DNA from: Pelagibacterales bacterium SAG-MED49
Lineage (GTDB): Bacteria > Pseudomonadota > Alphaproteobacteria > Pelagibacterales > Pelagibacteraceae
Assembly: GCA_014653365.1 (NCBI GenBank)
Contig: JACWEQ010000005.1
Location: forward strand, 1-58,170
Direction: 5' to 3'
Length of the DNA stretch: 58,170 nt
Positions 7,834 to 16,709 of the stretch are shown piece by piece. The position numbers and the translations under genes are program-made. The notes below the pieces were generated by a model. The model worked only from the letters and a program-made list of their open reading frames with translations. It was not told the origin of the DNA and ran no database searches. How positions within the stretch are numbered: the first letter of the stretch is position 1; every line of letters begins with the position of its first letter.

Positions 7834-9960
7834 CTATGTTTTTTGGTAAGCTCCATAATAATTCTGATAGTAATTGTAGTAACCATAGCTGCCCTTAGAT
7901 GTATCTACATCATTAAGAACAATTCCATCTATTTTTGCACCAACGCTTTTAATTTTTTTAATTGATGACATTAGTGATCCAGTTGTTGTTTCGTCTGCTC
8001 TTATTATAAAAAAATTATTATCTACTGACTGAGCGAGAATTAATGTATCTGAAACCGGTTGAACTGGTGGAGAATCTATAATCACATATTCATATTCAAT
8101 TTTTAATGTATCAAAGAATTTTTTTAATTGATCTTTGCTAACAACATCAGACATATCAATTTTAACATCACCAGAGGTAATAATATTTAAATTTGTTCCT
8201 GGTATTTCATGTATAACTTCGTTTAATTCTGACTTTCCAGATATAATTTCACCTAATCCAAATTTTTTACTTTGAATACCTACAAATCTATTTAATACAG
8301 TTGGTCGTCTTAGGTCTCCCTCAATAAATAAAACTTTATTTGATTTTTCAAGTGATAGCGCCAAATTAAAAGCAAATGTCGTTTTACCCTCAGATGGATT
8401 TGAAGAAGTAATAAGAAAACTACTATTTTTATTAAATTTAGACTCGATAATTGCTCTCGATGATCGAATTGATTCTGCAAAATGAGATTCATTATCAGAA
8501 CTAAACAATTGTATAATATCAAAATTTTCTTTTATTTTTTCTACACGAGGTAAAACCCCTAATTGTAAAATATTTAATGACTCGATAGCATCTGTATTTC
8601 TAAGAGCAGATGAGTTCATTTCTTTAAAAAATAATAGGGCAAAAATTCCAAAAAAAGAAATAATAAAAGCTATAAAAGAATTTTTCTTTGGACTTGGATA
8701 AAAATGACTACCAGGTAAGTTTGGGCTTTCAAGAATCTTTAATTTTGATATTTGTAAATTTTGAGCTTCATTTGTCTCTTTAACTCTTTGTAAAAAAGAT
8801 TGGTATAAATTTTTACTACTTTCAAGTTCTCTGGTAAATTTTAACATACCTGACTCTTTTTCTTCAATATCTCTAAGTTCACTTGTAACTTTATCCATTT
8901 CTCTTTCAGAGAGTTTTATAAAACTATTAAGGTTGCTAAGCTCAAATGCTTTTTGTTCTATGTTAGTATCTAATATTTTTTTTAACTGTTTTTTTAAATT
9001 CTTTTTTTGATCTTTTGCCTGGATAATTTTTGGATGTTGGTCTGTGTAAATTAATGACAAAGATTGAATATTACTTTCATTGGAACTCAATAAATCTTTG
9101 ATATCTGTAATATCTTTTCTGGTGTTTAAATCATTAATAGCAAGTAGGGCATCGAGATCTCCATCAGCTACTTTAATAGACAATAAATCATTTTGTTGAT
9201 TTTGATATTTTTGTTTAGCTTCAATAATTCTTTTAGAAATTGTCTGAATTTCATTTATCTTTAGCTGTTTTACATTCCCAGTATCAACTAATCCATTTTC
9301 TTTTTTATATTTTGATAGTTTTTTTTGAGCAATATCCATCTCTTTAACTAAGATTTGCAAACGTTCTGTTATTTTTTCGTTTGCATAGTTTGTTATTTGA
9401 ATTTTACTGTCAATTTCATATCTTTGATAAGAATTTATTATTCTATCTAAAGCTAACTTGGCAACCCTTGGATTTGTGGATATAAACGATAAATCTAAAA
9501 TATCACTGTTCCTTATATTGGAAATTTGAATACTACTTGAAAGAATGCTCTTTAAAGACTTAGTATTAAAAGTTTTTTTTTTATTAAATAATTTTTGTAC
9601 TAAATTTTGATTATTTTCAGCAAAAAACATTTCAAATTTTTTAGAATTTTCTTTGTCTTGAATTATGTATTCTAAAACTTGATCACTTTTAAAAATGGCT
9701 ATTTGATTATTAATTCTATTGGTATTATTGAAATTAGAATATTCTTGGATATTTACAATATTTTTTTCATCAGGCTCGATTACAATTTTTGCAGAACTTC
9801 TATACTTTTTATCTAAATTTAGTGATCCAAGATAAACAAGCGTTGAGATTAATGTCACAAATATTGTTATGTGTAGAAAATACTTTTTTAATATTGAAAA
9901 TAAAAATTTGGGGTCCAAATCAATAAAATCTAATGTTTTATCAATTTTTTCGTTTATCAT
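7834..9960 (-). CDS. wzc: Polysaccharide co-polymerase / bacterial tyrosine kinase (Wzc type)
   Basis: The 708-residue product has the complete Wzc architecture: Wzz-like N-terminus with TM1 (about 27-48), a long periplasmic coiled-coil region (about 180-410), TM2 (about 428-446), then a cytoplasmic BY-kinase domain. The kinase motifs are visible: Walker A SNPSEGKTT (520-528), Walker A' VLFIEGDLRRP (543-553) and Walker B VIIDSPP (626-632). The C-terminus is a tyrosine cluster (eight Tyr between 692 and 705), the autophosphorylation tail that cycles to control chain length. It is divergent from wza, with which it forms the trans-envelope export complex. Confidence 0.93.
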   Translation of the reverse strand: MINEKIDKTLDFIDLDPKFLFSILKKYFLHITIFVTLISTLVYLGSLNLDKKYRSSAKIVIEPDEKNIVNIQEYSNFNNTNRINNQIAIFKSDQVLEYIIQDKENSKKFEMFFAENNQNLVQKLFNKKKTFNTKSLKSILSSSIQISNIRNSDILDLSFISTNPRVAKLALDRIINSYQRYEIDSKIQITNYANEKITERLQILVKEMDIAQKKLSKYKKENGLVDTGNVKQLKINEIQTISKRIIEAKQKYQNQQNDLLSIKVADGDLDALLAINDLNTRKDITDIKDLLSSNESNIQSLSLIYTDQHPKIIQAKDQKKNLKKQLKKILDTNIEQKAFELSNLNSFIKLSEREMDKVTSELRDIEEKESGMLKFTRELESSKNLYQSFLQRVKETNEAQNLQISKLKILESPNLPGSHFYPSPKKNSFIAFIISFFGIFALLFFKEMNSSALRNTDAIESLNILQLGVLPRVEKIKENFDIIQLFSSDNESHFAESIRSSRAIIESKFNKNSSFLITSSNPSEGKTTFAFNLALSLEKSNKVLFIEGDLRRPTVLNRFVGIQSKKFGLGEIISGKSELNEVIHEIPGTNLNIITSGDVKIDMSDVVSKDQLKKFFDTLKIEYEYVIIDSPPVQPVSDTLILAQSVDNNFFIIRADETTTGSLMSSIKKIKSVGAKIDGIVLNDVDTSKGSYGYYNYYQNYYGAYQKT

Positions 9961-10052
9961 TATTGTAATATTTATTTCTTTTTGCAGAGAATATCAATAA
10001 ATAGAGATATGATAGTCTGCAATATCAAAACATTTATCTTATTTCAAATTTT

Positions 10053-10080
10053 TTGTATTAAATAAAACTATAATTATAAT
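10053..10080 (+). promoter_or_regulatory. Candidate sigma70-type promoter for wza
   Basis: TTGTAT (10053-10058), a 16-bp spacer and TATAAT (10075-10080) lie just before the wza start at 10096, which predicts a very short leader. This is seen by eye only; AT-rich sequence gives such matches by chance. Confidence 0.4.
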
Positions 10081-10095
10081 ATAATTAGAATCTCA

Positions 10096-11226
10096 ATGTT
10101 TGTTTATAAAAAATTAACCATTTTATTAGTCTCAATTTTATTTTTATTCAATAATTGTACAGTTCTTCCAGGTATCAATAAAAGTCCAAATAAGAAAAAT
10201 CCCAGTAAAGAATTAGAAACAAGTGAATACTCTATTAACGATGTAAAAATTAATATTATAAAAATAAATAAATTATCTAATGAAGAAATAAACACATATA
10301 GTGAAAATCAATTTAATGATCTAGAAAATAAAATTAAAGATTATTCTGAAATTTATGAATATAGATATGAATACATATTAGGAATATCTGACTCCATTAG
10401 TATTGATTTAACAGACACTGATGATTTGGATGGTGTTTATAAAATAGACCAAGAAGGTATGGTTGATTTACCATTTATTGGAAAAATTAAATTAGATGAA
10501 CTAACCTTAAAGCAAGCTCAAAATTTACTACTTCAAATTATTAAAAGCTTTTATAGAAACCCAGATCTTCAAATTGGTATTGAAAAATTTAACAGCAATA
10601 AAGTATACATTGTAGGGGCTGTACAAAATCAGACAACAATATCTTTAAATGAACAGCCATTATCATTAATTGAAGCAGCTATTAAGGCTGGCTTTAAACC
10701 TGGTTCTGAAAATAAAGATTTGGGAACTAGTGGTCTTTTAAGAAGAGAAGGTAAAGTTTATAAGATTAATTTAACCAATACATTTAAAAATAAAGATGAA
10801 AAAGAAAATTTTTATCTAAAAAGAGATGATGTAATTTTTATAGATAAAAACTTAAATTCAATTCATGTATTTGGAGAGGTATCAAAGCCTGGTATTTATT
10901 TTCCAGACATGAATTATTCATTAACAGAACTAATTTCTTCAGCTGGGATGAATCAAATCACAGCTAATGCAAAAAAAGTTTATGTAATAAGAGAAAAATT
11001 TGATACCTTTCTAGAAGTTGATGTTTTCCAATTAGATGTGAGAAACCCTGTAAATTTAATCGCAGGTCAAAAATTTAAAATTAAAAAAGATGATATAATA
11101 TTTATCCCACCAGCAGAAATTACTAAATGGAACAGAACTATAAGTTTACTGCTTCCTCAAACAAATTTATTTAAATCATATAACCCAATAATAAATAATG
11201 GTTTAAGAACTTACCGAGAGCCGTAG
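10096..11226 (+). CDS. wza: Polysaccharide export outer-membrane lipoprotein (Wza type)
   Basis: The 376-residue product has a lipoprotein-like signal (hydrophobic stretch then FNNC, Cys21; the lipobox is atypical before the Cys), a Poly_export domain with the typical LGISDSISIDLTD start and VDLPFIGKIKLDELTL, two SLBB-type repeats (KVYIVGAV... and SIHVFGEVSKPGIYF), and an amphipathic C-terminal helix near KWNRTISLLLP that would form the outer-membrane pore. It exports capsule, O-antigen or exopolysaccharide together with Wzc. It is divergent from wzc and convergent with the O-antigen ligase gene with only 8 bp between the stops. Confidence 0.92.
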   Translation: MFVYKKLTILLVSILFLFNNCTVLPGINKSPNKKNPSKELETSEYSINDVKINIIKINKLSNEEINTYSENQFNDLENKIKDYSEIYEYRYEYILGISDSISIDLTDTDDLDGVYKIDQEGMVDLPFIGKIKLDELTLKQAQNLLLQIIKSFYRNPDLQIGIEKFNSNKVYIVGAVQNQTTISLNEQPLSLIEAAIKAGFKPGSENKDLGTSGLLRREGKVYKINLTNTFKNKDEKENFYLKRDDVIFIDKNLNSIHVFGEVSKPGIYFPDMNYSLTELISSAGMNQITANAKKVYVIREKFDTFLEVDVFQLDVRNPVNLIAGQKFKIKKDDIIFIPPAEITKWNRTISLLLPQTNLFKSYNPIINNGLRTYREP

Positions 11227-11234
11227 TCTTAAAG

Positions 11235-12548
11235 TCATTTGATAAATTTTTGATTTAAAGTAAAAAAAATTACAAATAAAAATTGAATGAATGGGATATG
11301 CAATGAAAAATCAAAGAGCAAAATAATAATTAAATAAAATAAAAGTAAATTATTTTTTAAATCATAAGATGTTTTTATAAAAAAACTAAAAATAGATAAA
11401 ATAAATAAAGCAAAACCAAATAAGCCAAATTCACCAATAAATTGAATTAAATCAGAATGAGCATGATTAGCATATTTATTTGTTAAATCTGGAAAATTAA
11501 TTTGAAATATTATTTCAAAACTACCAGGCCCATAACCAAAAAATAAATAATCATACATTTGATAAAAAGCAAATTTAATTACCTGAAATCTTGAAAAATT
11601 AACTTCAGTATTAGCAATTTCAGCAAATTCATTATCTAACAAATTAAATCTATCGATAATACGTGATGATCCAAAATAAATTCCTAAGATAAAAATATCA
11701 ATTAAAATAATAATTAAAATAATGTTTCTAAAAATATTATTTTTATCTTTTTTAAAGAAAATCTCATTAAGCATGTAAAATAACATGGTACTTAATAGTA
11801 AAAAATTTCCAACTCTAGAAAAAGTAGTAACTAAACCAATGGCAATAAAAACAACGAACAGTCTTACATAAACACTGGTTAAAAAATTATCTTTAATATT
11901 TTTAGATTTTCCAAGATACTCAAGACTTGAGATTAAACAAAAAAGTAAAAAAATAGAAAAAACTCCTCTATTAACAAAAAAGCCAGTTGAAGCACTTGTA
12001 TTATTATAATTTTTAAAACTTAGAATATCTATGTTTCCACTTAAATACAAAAAAGTTGCAATTAAAGCTGATAAAAAACCAATAAAAGATAAAAATAAAT
12101 ACAATCTATTTTGATGTTGTTCTCTATAAAAAATCATTTTTAAAATGAATATTAAGATTAACAACGAACAAAAATTTAATAATTGAAAAAATGAATTAGA
12201 GGGAGCAAGACTAATAGATGAATATTTTAAATTTGAACTTAAAGTAGTTAAATAAATATATTTTTCAGGTGAAAAAAATTTTAAGCTATCAATTGGTAAA
12301 GGCAATAATTGAAATAATAAATAAAATAAAAATAAAATATAAAAAAAAATTGATTTTTTGTTTTCTTTAACAAAATATTTAAAATGTAGATTATAATTTT
12401 TATCTCTTAAGCAAAAAAAATAAAAAAAACTAATTAGTAAAAAATTAACTTGAATTAACAAATTTGAGTTGCCACCATTAAATATTGCATAAATTGAGAT
12501 TAATAAAAAAAATGTGTATTGATATTTTTTATTTTTTGATAATTGCAT
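11235..12548 (-). CDS. O-antigen ligase/polymerase family membrane protein (Wzy_C domain)
   Basis: The 437-residue product is almost entirely hydrophobic, with about 11-12 predicted membrane helices. The conserved region of the Wzy_C family is visible: VTTFSRVG..., a long periplasmic loop, then FGYGPGSFEI and NHAHSDLIQFIGEFGLFGF, where the HAHSD motif is typical of WaaL/Wzy enzymes. It would ligate or polymerise undecaprenyl-linked polysaccharide on the periplasmic side. It starts 2 bp after the stop of the FecR-domain gene, so the two are almost certainly cotranscribed. Confidence 0.85.
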   Translation of the reverse strand: MQLSKNKKYQYTFFLLISIYAIFNGGNSNLLIQVNFLLISFFYFFCLRDKNYNLHFKYFVKENKKSIFFYILFLFYLLFQLLPLPIDSLKFFSPEKYIYLTTLSSNLKYSSISLAPSNSFFQLLNFCSLLILIFILKMIFYREQHQNRLYLFLSFIGFLSALIATFLYLSGNIDILSFKNYNNTSASTGFFVNRGVFSIFLLFCLISSLEYLGKSKNIKDNFLTSVYVRLFVVFIAIGLVTTFSRVGNFLLLSTMLFYMLNEIFFKKDKNNIFRNIILIIILIDIFILGIYFGSSRIIDRFNLLDNEFAEIANTEVNFSRFQVIKFAFYQMYDYLFFGYGPGSFEIIFQINFPDLTNKYANHAHSDLIQFIGEFGLFGFALFILSIFSFFIKTSYDLKNNLLLFYLIIILLFDFSLHIPFIQFLFVIFFTLNQKFIK

Positions 12549-12550
12549 GC

Positions 12551-15118
12551 CTAATTTGGTGAAATATTTTTGTTAAAAACATCTTCAAAATCATCTCCAG
12601 TTATAGCTTCCCCTTTATCAATTTTATTTTTAATATTCTTTATTAAAGTTTTAGTTTTTTTATTTTTTTCCAGTATTTCAGTTGCTTTTTTTGGATCTTT
12701 TTCGATGATTGTAGTAATAATTTTCACAACCTTATTCACACTTTCTTTATCATTTTTTCCAGTTTCAATTATTATATCAGCGACTATACCTTTGCTTTCA
12801 TTAACTAACTTTACTACCCTATCTAATTTATCGTCTGTCGATAAATCGGTTAAACTTTTACTTATAAAACGTTCTACTGATTCTTTATTAAAATTAGATC
12901 TAACAGAAATAATTTCTAATTTTTCTTCATAAAAATCTTTGTTACTCAAATTTTCTAGTATAGATAAATTTAAATCAGACTTTTCCTCTGTTATGGTGTT
13001 ATTAAGTTTTTCAAAAATTTCTACTGATGTTTCGATATCTGCATCTATTATTATGTCTGCAACTACATCACTTAAATCATTGCTGTTACTTTCTTTATCC
13101 TCATTTTGATTTCTTGCTGATTCTATAGTTTGGGTAATTAAAGTCTCTTTATTTTCGTCATTTAAATTTTTAATTTTATCAGGTGTTTTCTCAACTATAG
13201 ATTTCATAACTTTTGCTGACAAAGCTTGATTTTCATCTATAGAATTTTTAGTTACTTCGTTAATTACTTTATTTGTTATTTCATCACTAGCTGTAGCAAC
13301 AACTTTTGCAATTAAATCTGCACTCTCTTCAGAGGCATCAGCATTTTTAATCGCTGTTTCTGTTAATTTTTCAATCTGTTCTTTGTTGTTTTCAAATAAC
13401 GTATTAAGTTTTGTTGTATCTTTTTCAGATATACCAGAGATCACTTGTAAGGATAAATCGTTTTCTATGCTAGTTGAAGAATTGTTTAATTCTTCGATCA
13501 TTTTAGAGCCTGTTTCAGTATCTGTATTCACAATAATGTCAGATACGATACTAGTCATATCATCAATTACCTGAACTCCCGTTCCCTCTTGTTGATTTTG
13601 TGCAGACTCAATTGTTTGTTTAATCATTGTGTCTTTTACATCGTCATTAATAATATCAATTTTTCCTGAGTCGCTATCAACGATAGCTTTTAAAACTTGC
13701 GCTGATAAAGTCTGTTTTTCATCCGTTGAGCTTTTACTCACCTCTTCGACTACTTTATTTACCAATTCATCACTTGCAACTGCAACGACTTTTGCAATTA
13801 AATCTGCATCTTCTTGCGAAGACTCAGCCTCTTCAACTGCTGAGATTGTTAATTTCTCAATTTGATCTACATTATTTTGAGCTAACGTTTCTAATTTTTC
13901 AGGATTTTTTTCTGAGAAATCTGCCATCACTTTTAATGACAGTTTAGAATCTTCATTTGTATTTTTTTCAGTAATATTGTTAATAACTGATGCAACAGTA
14001 GCTTCATCAGCTTTAGCCATTACTTTACTTAAAATAGCTGCAGATTTATCAGTTTCTTTAGCAACTATAGTTTCAAAAATTTTTTCTTTTATAAGTCCTG
14101 CTGCCTCTGATGTAGAAGAGGTTAAAAATTTATTATCTTTGTCGGATAGATTTTCAACCATCCCTTCGACAAGATTATCTTTATTTTCAATAATCTTTTC
14201 AATTACCTCACCGGTGTTTTTTTCATCAGATTGATTAATTACATCTGATAAAAATTCAGTGTTTTCATCTTTAGAATTTTCAACAATAAAATCTATGTTT
14301 TGTTTTTTTTCATTCGTAATCTGTTCTTTTGCAACCTCAACATCGCTTTCATCAACAACGCCATCATTATTGGCATCTTGAAGGTTTCCATCTTCTAACT
14401 TTTGTTGAAGTTGTTTGGTAATTTCTTCCTCGTCTATTTTTGAAGATTTAATTAAAGTATCACCAACAGATTTTGCTTCCTCTTTTTCATCATCTGTTTT
14501 ATCTCTTGATGTTGTTTCGTTATTTTCTGAAATTTCTAAAACTTGTTCTGTAGATGTAATATTTGAAGTTTGACCATCTGATGTTACTTCTATTGCTCCA
14601 ACATTACCAAAACTATCTGTTGCTAATGAAATATTTGATTTACCACTTGGTTTTAAATCAATATCTACTCTAGTTCCTCTTAGTCCAAGTGAAGAAGTGG
14701 TTACTCCAACTATCATTTCACCATTATCATTTTTTGCAATAGAGCCAGATTCGATAACTATTTTCCCTTTAACTAACTGAGCTTTTAATTTTGGGTTTTT
14801 TTTTGAATTTTCAAATTCACTTACATTTATTGATGTAAGTTCTTTCATAATAACAGTTGTACTATCATTAAACTGAATAGTTGCGGAGGAACCTTCGGTT
14901 ACAAATATTTCTTCATTAAGAAAAAAAGGATCATGTATTGACAAATCCCTTTCTTCTAACTCATCATTGATAGCAACAATTGTTCCATTCAATTCAGTAA
15001 CAGAACCAATCTTGTTTTCATTAGCTAGTGATAAGGATGTTATTGATAAAAATAGTATTGTTTTGATTAAGAGAGAAAAATAACCTAAAGTTAAAGAGTT
15101 TTGACTTATTTTTTTCAT
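12551..15118 (-). CDS. Secreted FecR-domain protein with large internal repeats
   Basis: The 855 residues have a signal peptide (about 1-32), then a FecR domain (about 37-180: LNGTIVAIND..., LVKGKIVIESGS, SSLGLRGTRVDID), an EF-hand or dockerin-like calcium loop with Asp/Asn at 248, 250, 252, 256 and 259, and a long acidic, Ser/Asp/Glu/Lys-rich helical region. That region contains two tandem copies of a 162-residue repeat (421-582 and 583-744) with a degenerate third start. It is probably a periplasmic or surface protein. Cotranscription with the O-antigen ligase suggests an envelope or surface-layer role. No enzymatic motif is seen. Confidence 0.8.
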   Translation of the reverse strand: MKKISQNSLTLGYFSLLIKTILFLSITSLSLANENKIGSVTELNGTIVAINDELEERDLSIHDPFFLNEEIFVTEGSSATIQFNDSTTVIMKELTSINVSEFENSKKNPKLKAQLVKGKIVIESGSIAKNDNGEMIVGVTTSSLGLRGTRVDIDLKPSGKSNISLATDSFGNVGAIEVTSDGQTSNITSTEQVLEISENNETTSRDKTDDEKEEAKSVGDTLIKSSKIDEEEITKQLQQKLEDGNLQDANNDGVVDESDVEVAKEQITNEKKQNIDFIVENSKDENTEFLSDVINQSDEKNTGEVIEKIIENKDNLVEGMVENLSDKDNKFLTSSTSEAAGLIKEKIFETIVAKETDKSAAILSKVMAKADEATVASVINNITEKNTNEDSKLSLKVMADFSEKNPEKLETLAQNNVDQIEKLTISAVEEAESSQEDADLIAKVVAVASDELVNKVVEEVSKSSTDEKQTLSAQVLKAIVDSDSGKIDIINDDVKDTMIKQTIESAQNQQEGTGVQVIDDMTSIVSDIIVNTDTETGSKMIEELNNSSTSIENDLSLQVISGISEKDTTKLNTLFENNKEQIEKLTETAIKNADASEESADLIAKVVATASDEITNKVINEVTKNSIDENQALSAKVMKSIVEKTPDKIKNLNDENKETLITQTIESARNQNEDKESNSNDLSDVVADIIIDADIETSVEIFEKLNNTITEEKSDLNLSILENLSNKDFYEEKLEIISVRSNFNKESVERFISKSLTDLSTDDKLDRVVKLVNESKGIVADIIIETGKNDKESVNKVVKIITTIIEKDPKKATEILEKNKKTKTLIKNIKNKIDKGEAITGDDFEDVFNKNISPN
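12887..13858 (-). repeat. Two tandem 486-bp (162-residue) repeats inside the FecR-domain gene
   Basis: Copy 1 (13373-13858) and copy 2 (12887-13372) share landmarks in the same order: QIEKLT, ADLIAKVVA-ASDE, NKV-EV-K-S-DE, LSA-V-K-IV, QTIESA-NQ, DIIV-DTET. The copies have diverged at DNA level, so this is an old duplication. Confidence 0.85.
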
Positions 15119-15559
15119 TTTAAAAATTTTTTAAAATATTCTCTTTTATTTCTTATTATTTATAATTTAATATCATTAACTATACTATTTATACCCTTCA
15201 AATCACTAAAGTTAAAATTTTGGAGTCTTGCACCTTACAATTATTCAAATATTATGGGCTTTCCTAATAATTATAGTAAAAAATCTTTATTAAATGAATT
15301 TAACAGAAATGAAATTAATTCATTTTTAAGCAAAAATATAAATAAAAATCTACTTAATATTAATTATTGGAATCAGAAATTAATAATTACTAATTATGAT
15401 AAAAATAAAAATCAAAATTTTGAGGAGGCATTCATAAATTTGTTTTTTTTAACTAAAAATAATAAAGAAAAAAATTTAGATTTAAAAAAATACTTTATTG
15501 TGAATTATGACTATTTTAGTGAAAAAAATAAAAAGATTATAATTGATAATTATAATTAA
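15101..15559 (+). CDS. Hypothetical single-pass membrane protein
   Basis: This is a 152-residue open frame with one hydrophobic N-terminal segment (about 10-33) and a polar, Asn/Lys/Tyr-rich remainder. A 450-bp open frame without stops is unlikely by chance at this AT content, so it is probably real. The start is doubtful: TTG at 15101 lies inside the first codons of the divergent FecR gene, with an 18-bp overlap, and no later good start precedes the membrane segment. Its stop overlaps the ald stop by 4 bp. I do not recognise a family; the position suggests an envelope role. Confidence 0.5.
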   Translation: MTYFFHFKNFLKYSLLFLIIYNLISLTILFIPFKSLKLKFWSLAPYNYSNIMGFPNNYSKKSLLNEFNRNEINSFLSKNINKNLLNINYWNQKLIITNYDKNKNQNFEEAFINLFFLTKNNKEKNLDLKKYFIVNYDYFSEKNKKIIIDNYN

Positions 15560-16674
15560 TTTTTAATAGCATCTTCTGGTGCGACATAATTATGACCAAA
15601 AACATCAGCAACAGCTTTATAAGTAACATCACCTTTATGAACATTTAACCCTGCTAAAAAGTTTTTATCTTCACCTAAAGCTTTTTGATAACCTTTGTTG
15701 GCAAGATTAACTAAGAAAGGTAAGGTTGCATTATTTAAAGCAATTGTAGAAGTTCTTGGAACTCCTCCAGGCATGTTTGCTACACAGTAATGAACAACAT
15801 CATCAACTATATAAGTTGGGTCACCGTGTGTTGTAGGTTTACTAGTTTCAATACATCCACCTTGATCAATTGCAACATCAACAATAACTGATCCTCTTTT
15901 CATTAACTTGATCATGTCATGTGTCACTAGTTTTGGAGCTTCAGCTCCTGGAATTAAAACACCTCCAACCAAAAGATCAGCCTCTGATACTAATTTATTT
16001 AAATCAATTTTATCACTTTGCTCAGGAATTATTTTATCACCAAACATTTCAACTAATTGTTTTAGTCTTGCTTCAGATTTATCAACAATATGAACTTTAG
16101 CTTGCATGCCAGTTGCAATTACTGCTGCATTCTCTCCAACAACACCACCCCCTAAAATAACGACAGTTCCACCATCAACTCCTGGTGCTCCTCCCAATAA
16201 AAGACCTCTTCCATTTTGATTTTTTTCCAAGCAATGTGCTCCAGCTTGAACTGACATTCTCCCTGCAACAGCACTCATTGGTGCAAGTAATGGTAATCTT
16301 CCATTATCATCGGTTACAGTTTCATAAGCAATGTTAATACTTTTAGATTTAATCAAACCTTCGGTTAATTCTTTTGCAGCAGCTAAATGTAAATAAGTGT
16401 AGACGATTTGATTTTCTCTAATCATATCTACTTCAACTTTTTGAGGCTCTTTAACTTTAACTATAATTTCAGCATCATTAAAAATATCAGAAGCACTATC
16501 AGCAATTTTAGCACCTACACTTGTATATTGTTCATTTTCAAAACCAGCTTCAAAACCACCATTATTTTCAATAATCACCTCATGTCCTTCAGACACTAAA
16601 GTTTTTACACTTTCTGGAGTAAGACCTATTCTGTTTTCTTGTGGTTTGATTTCTTTAGGTACGCCTATCTTCAT
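15556..16674 (-). CDS. ald: Alanine dehydrogenase
   Basis: The 372-residue product aligns along its length with NAD-dependent L-alanine dehydrogenases: N-terminal MKIGVPKEIKPQENRIGLTPESV, substrate-binding region with the catalytic Lys and His (YLHLAAAKELT), Rossmann motif VILGGGVVGENAA, and C-terminal PGGVPRTSTIALNNATLPF. It interconverts alanine and pyruvate plus ammonium. It lies 35 bp downstream of an omega-aminotransferase on the same strand. That pairing is typical of pathways in which the aminotransferase moves an amino group to pyruvate and Ald regenerates pyruvate while releasing ammonium, as in taurine or beta-alanine breakdown. Confidence 0.95.
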   Translation of the reverse strand: MKIGVPKEIKPQENRIGLTPESVKTLVSEGHEVIIENNGGFEAGFENEQYTSVGAKIADSASDIFNDAEIIVKVKEPQKVEVDMIRENQIVYTYLHLAAAKELTEGLIKSKSINIAYETVTDDNGRLPLLAPMSAVAGRMSVQAGAHCLEKNQNGRGLLLGGAPGVDGGTVVILGGGVVGENAAVIATGMQAKVHIVDKSEARLKQLVEMFGDKIIPEQSDKIDLNKLVSEADLLVGGVLIPGAEAPKLVTHDMIKLMKRGSVIVDVAIDQGGCIETSKPTTHGDPTYIVDDVVHYCVANMPGGVPRTSTIALNNATLPFLVNLANKGYQKALGEDKNFLAGLNVHKGDVTYKAVADVFGHNYVAPEDAIKN

Positions 16675-16709
16675 ATGGCCTCTTCTATTTTTTAGTTTTT
16701 TAAAACTAT

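Noticed and set aside
13383-14234. Several open frames on the plus strand inside the FecR-domain gene
   Set aside because: They are antisense shadows caused by the codon pattern of the repeated acidic region and show low-complexity Ser/Leu/Thr-rich sequence.
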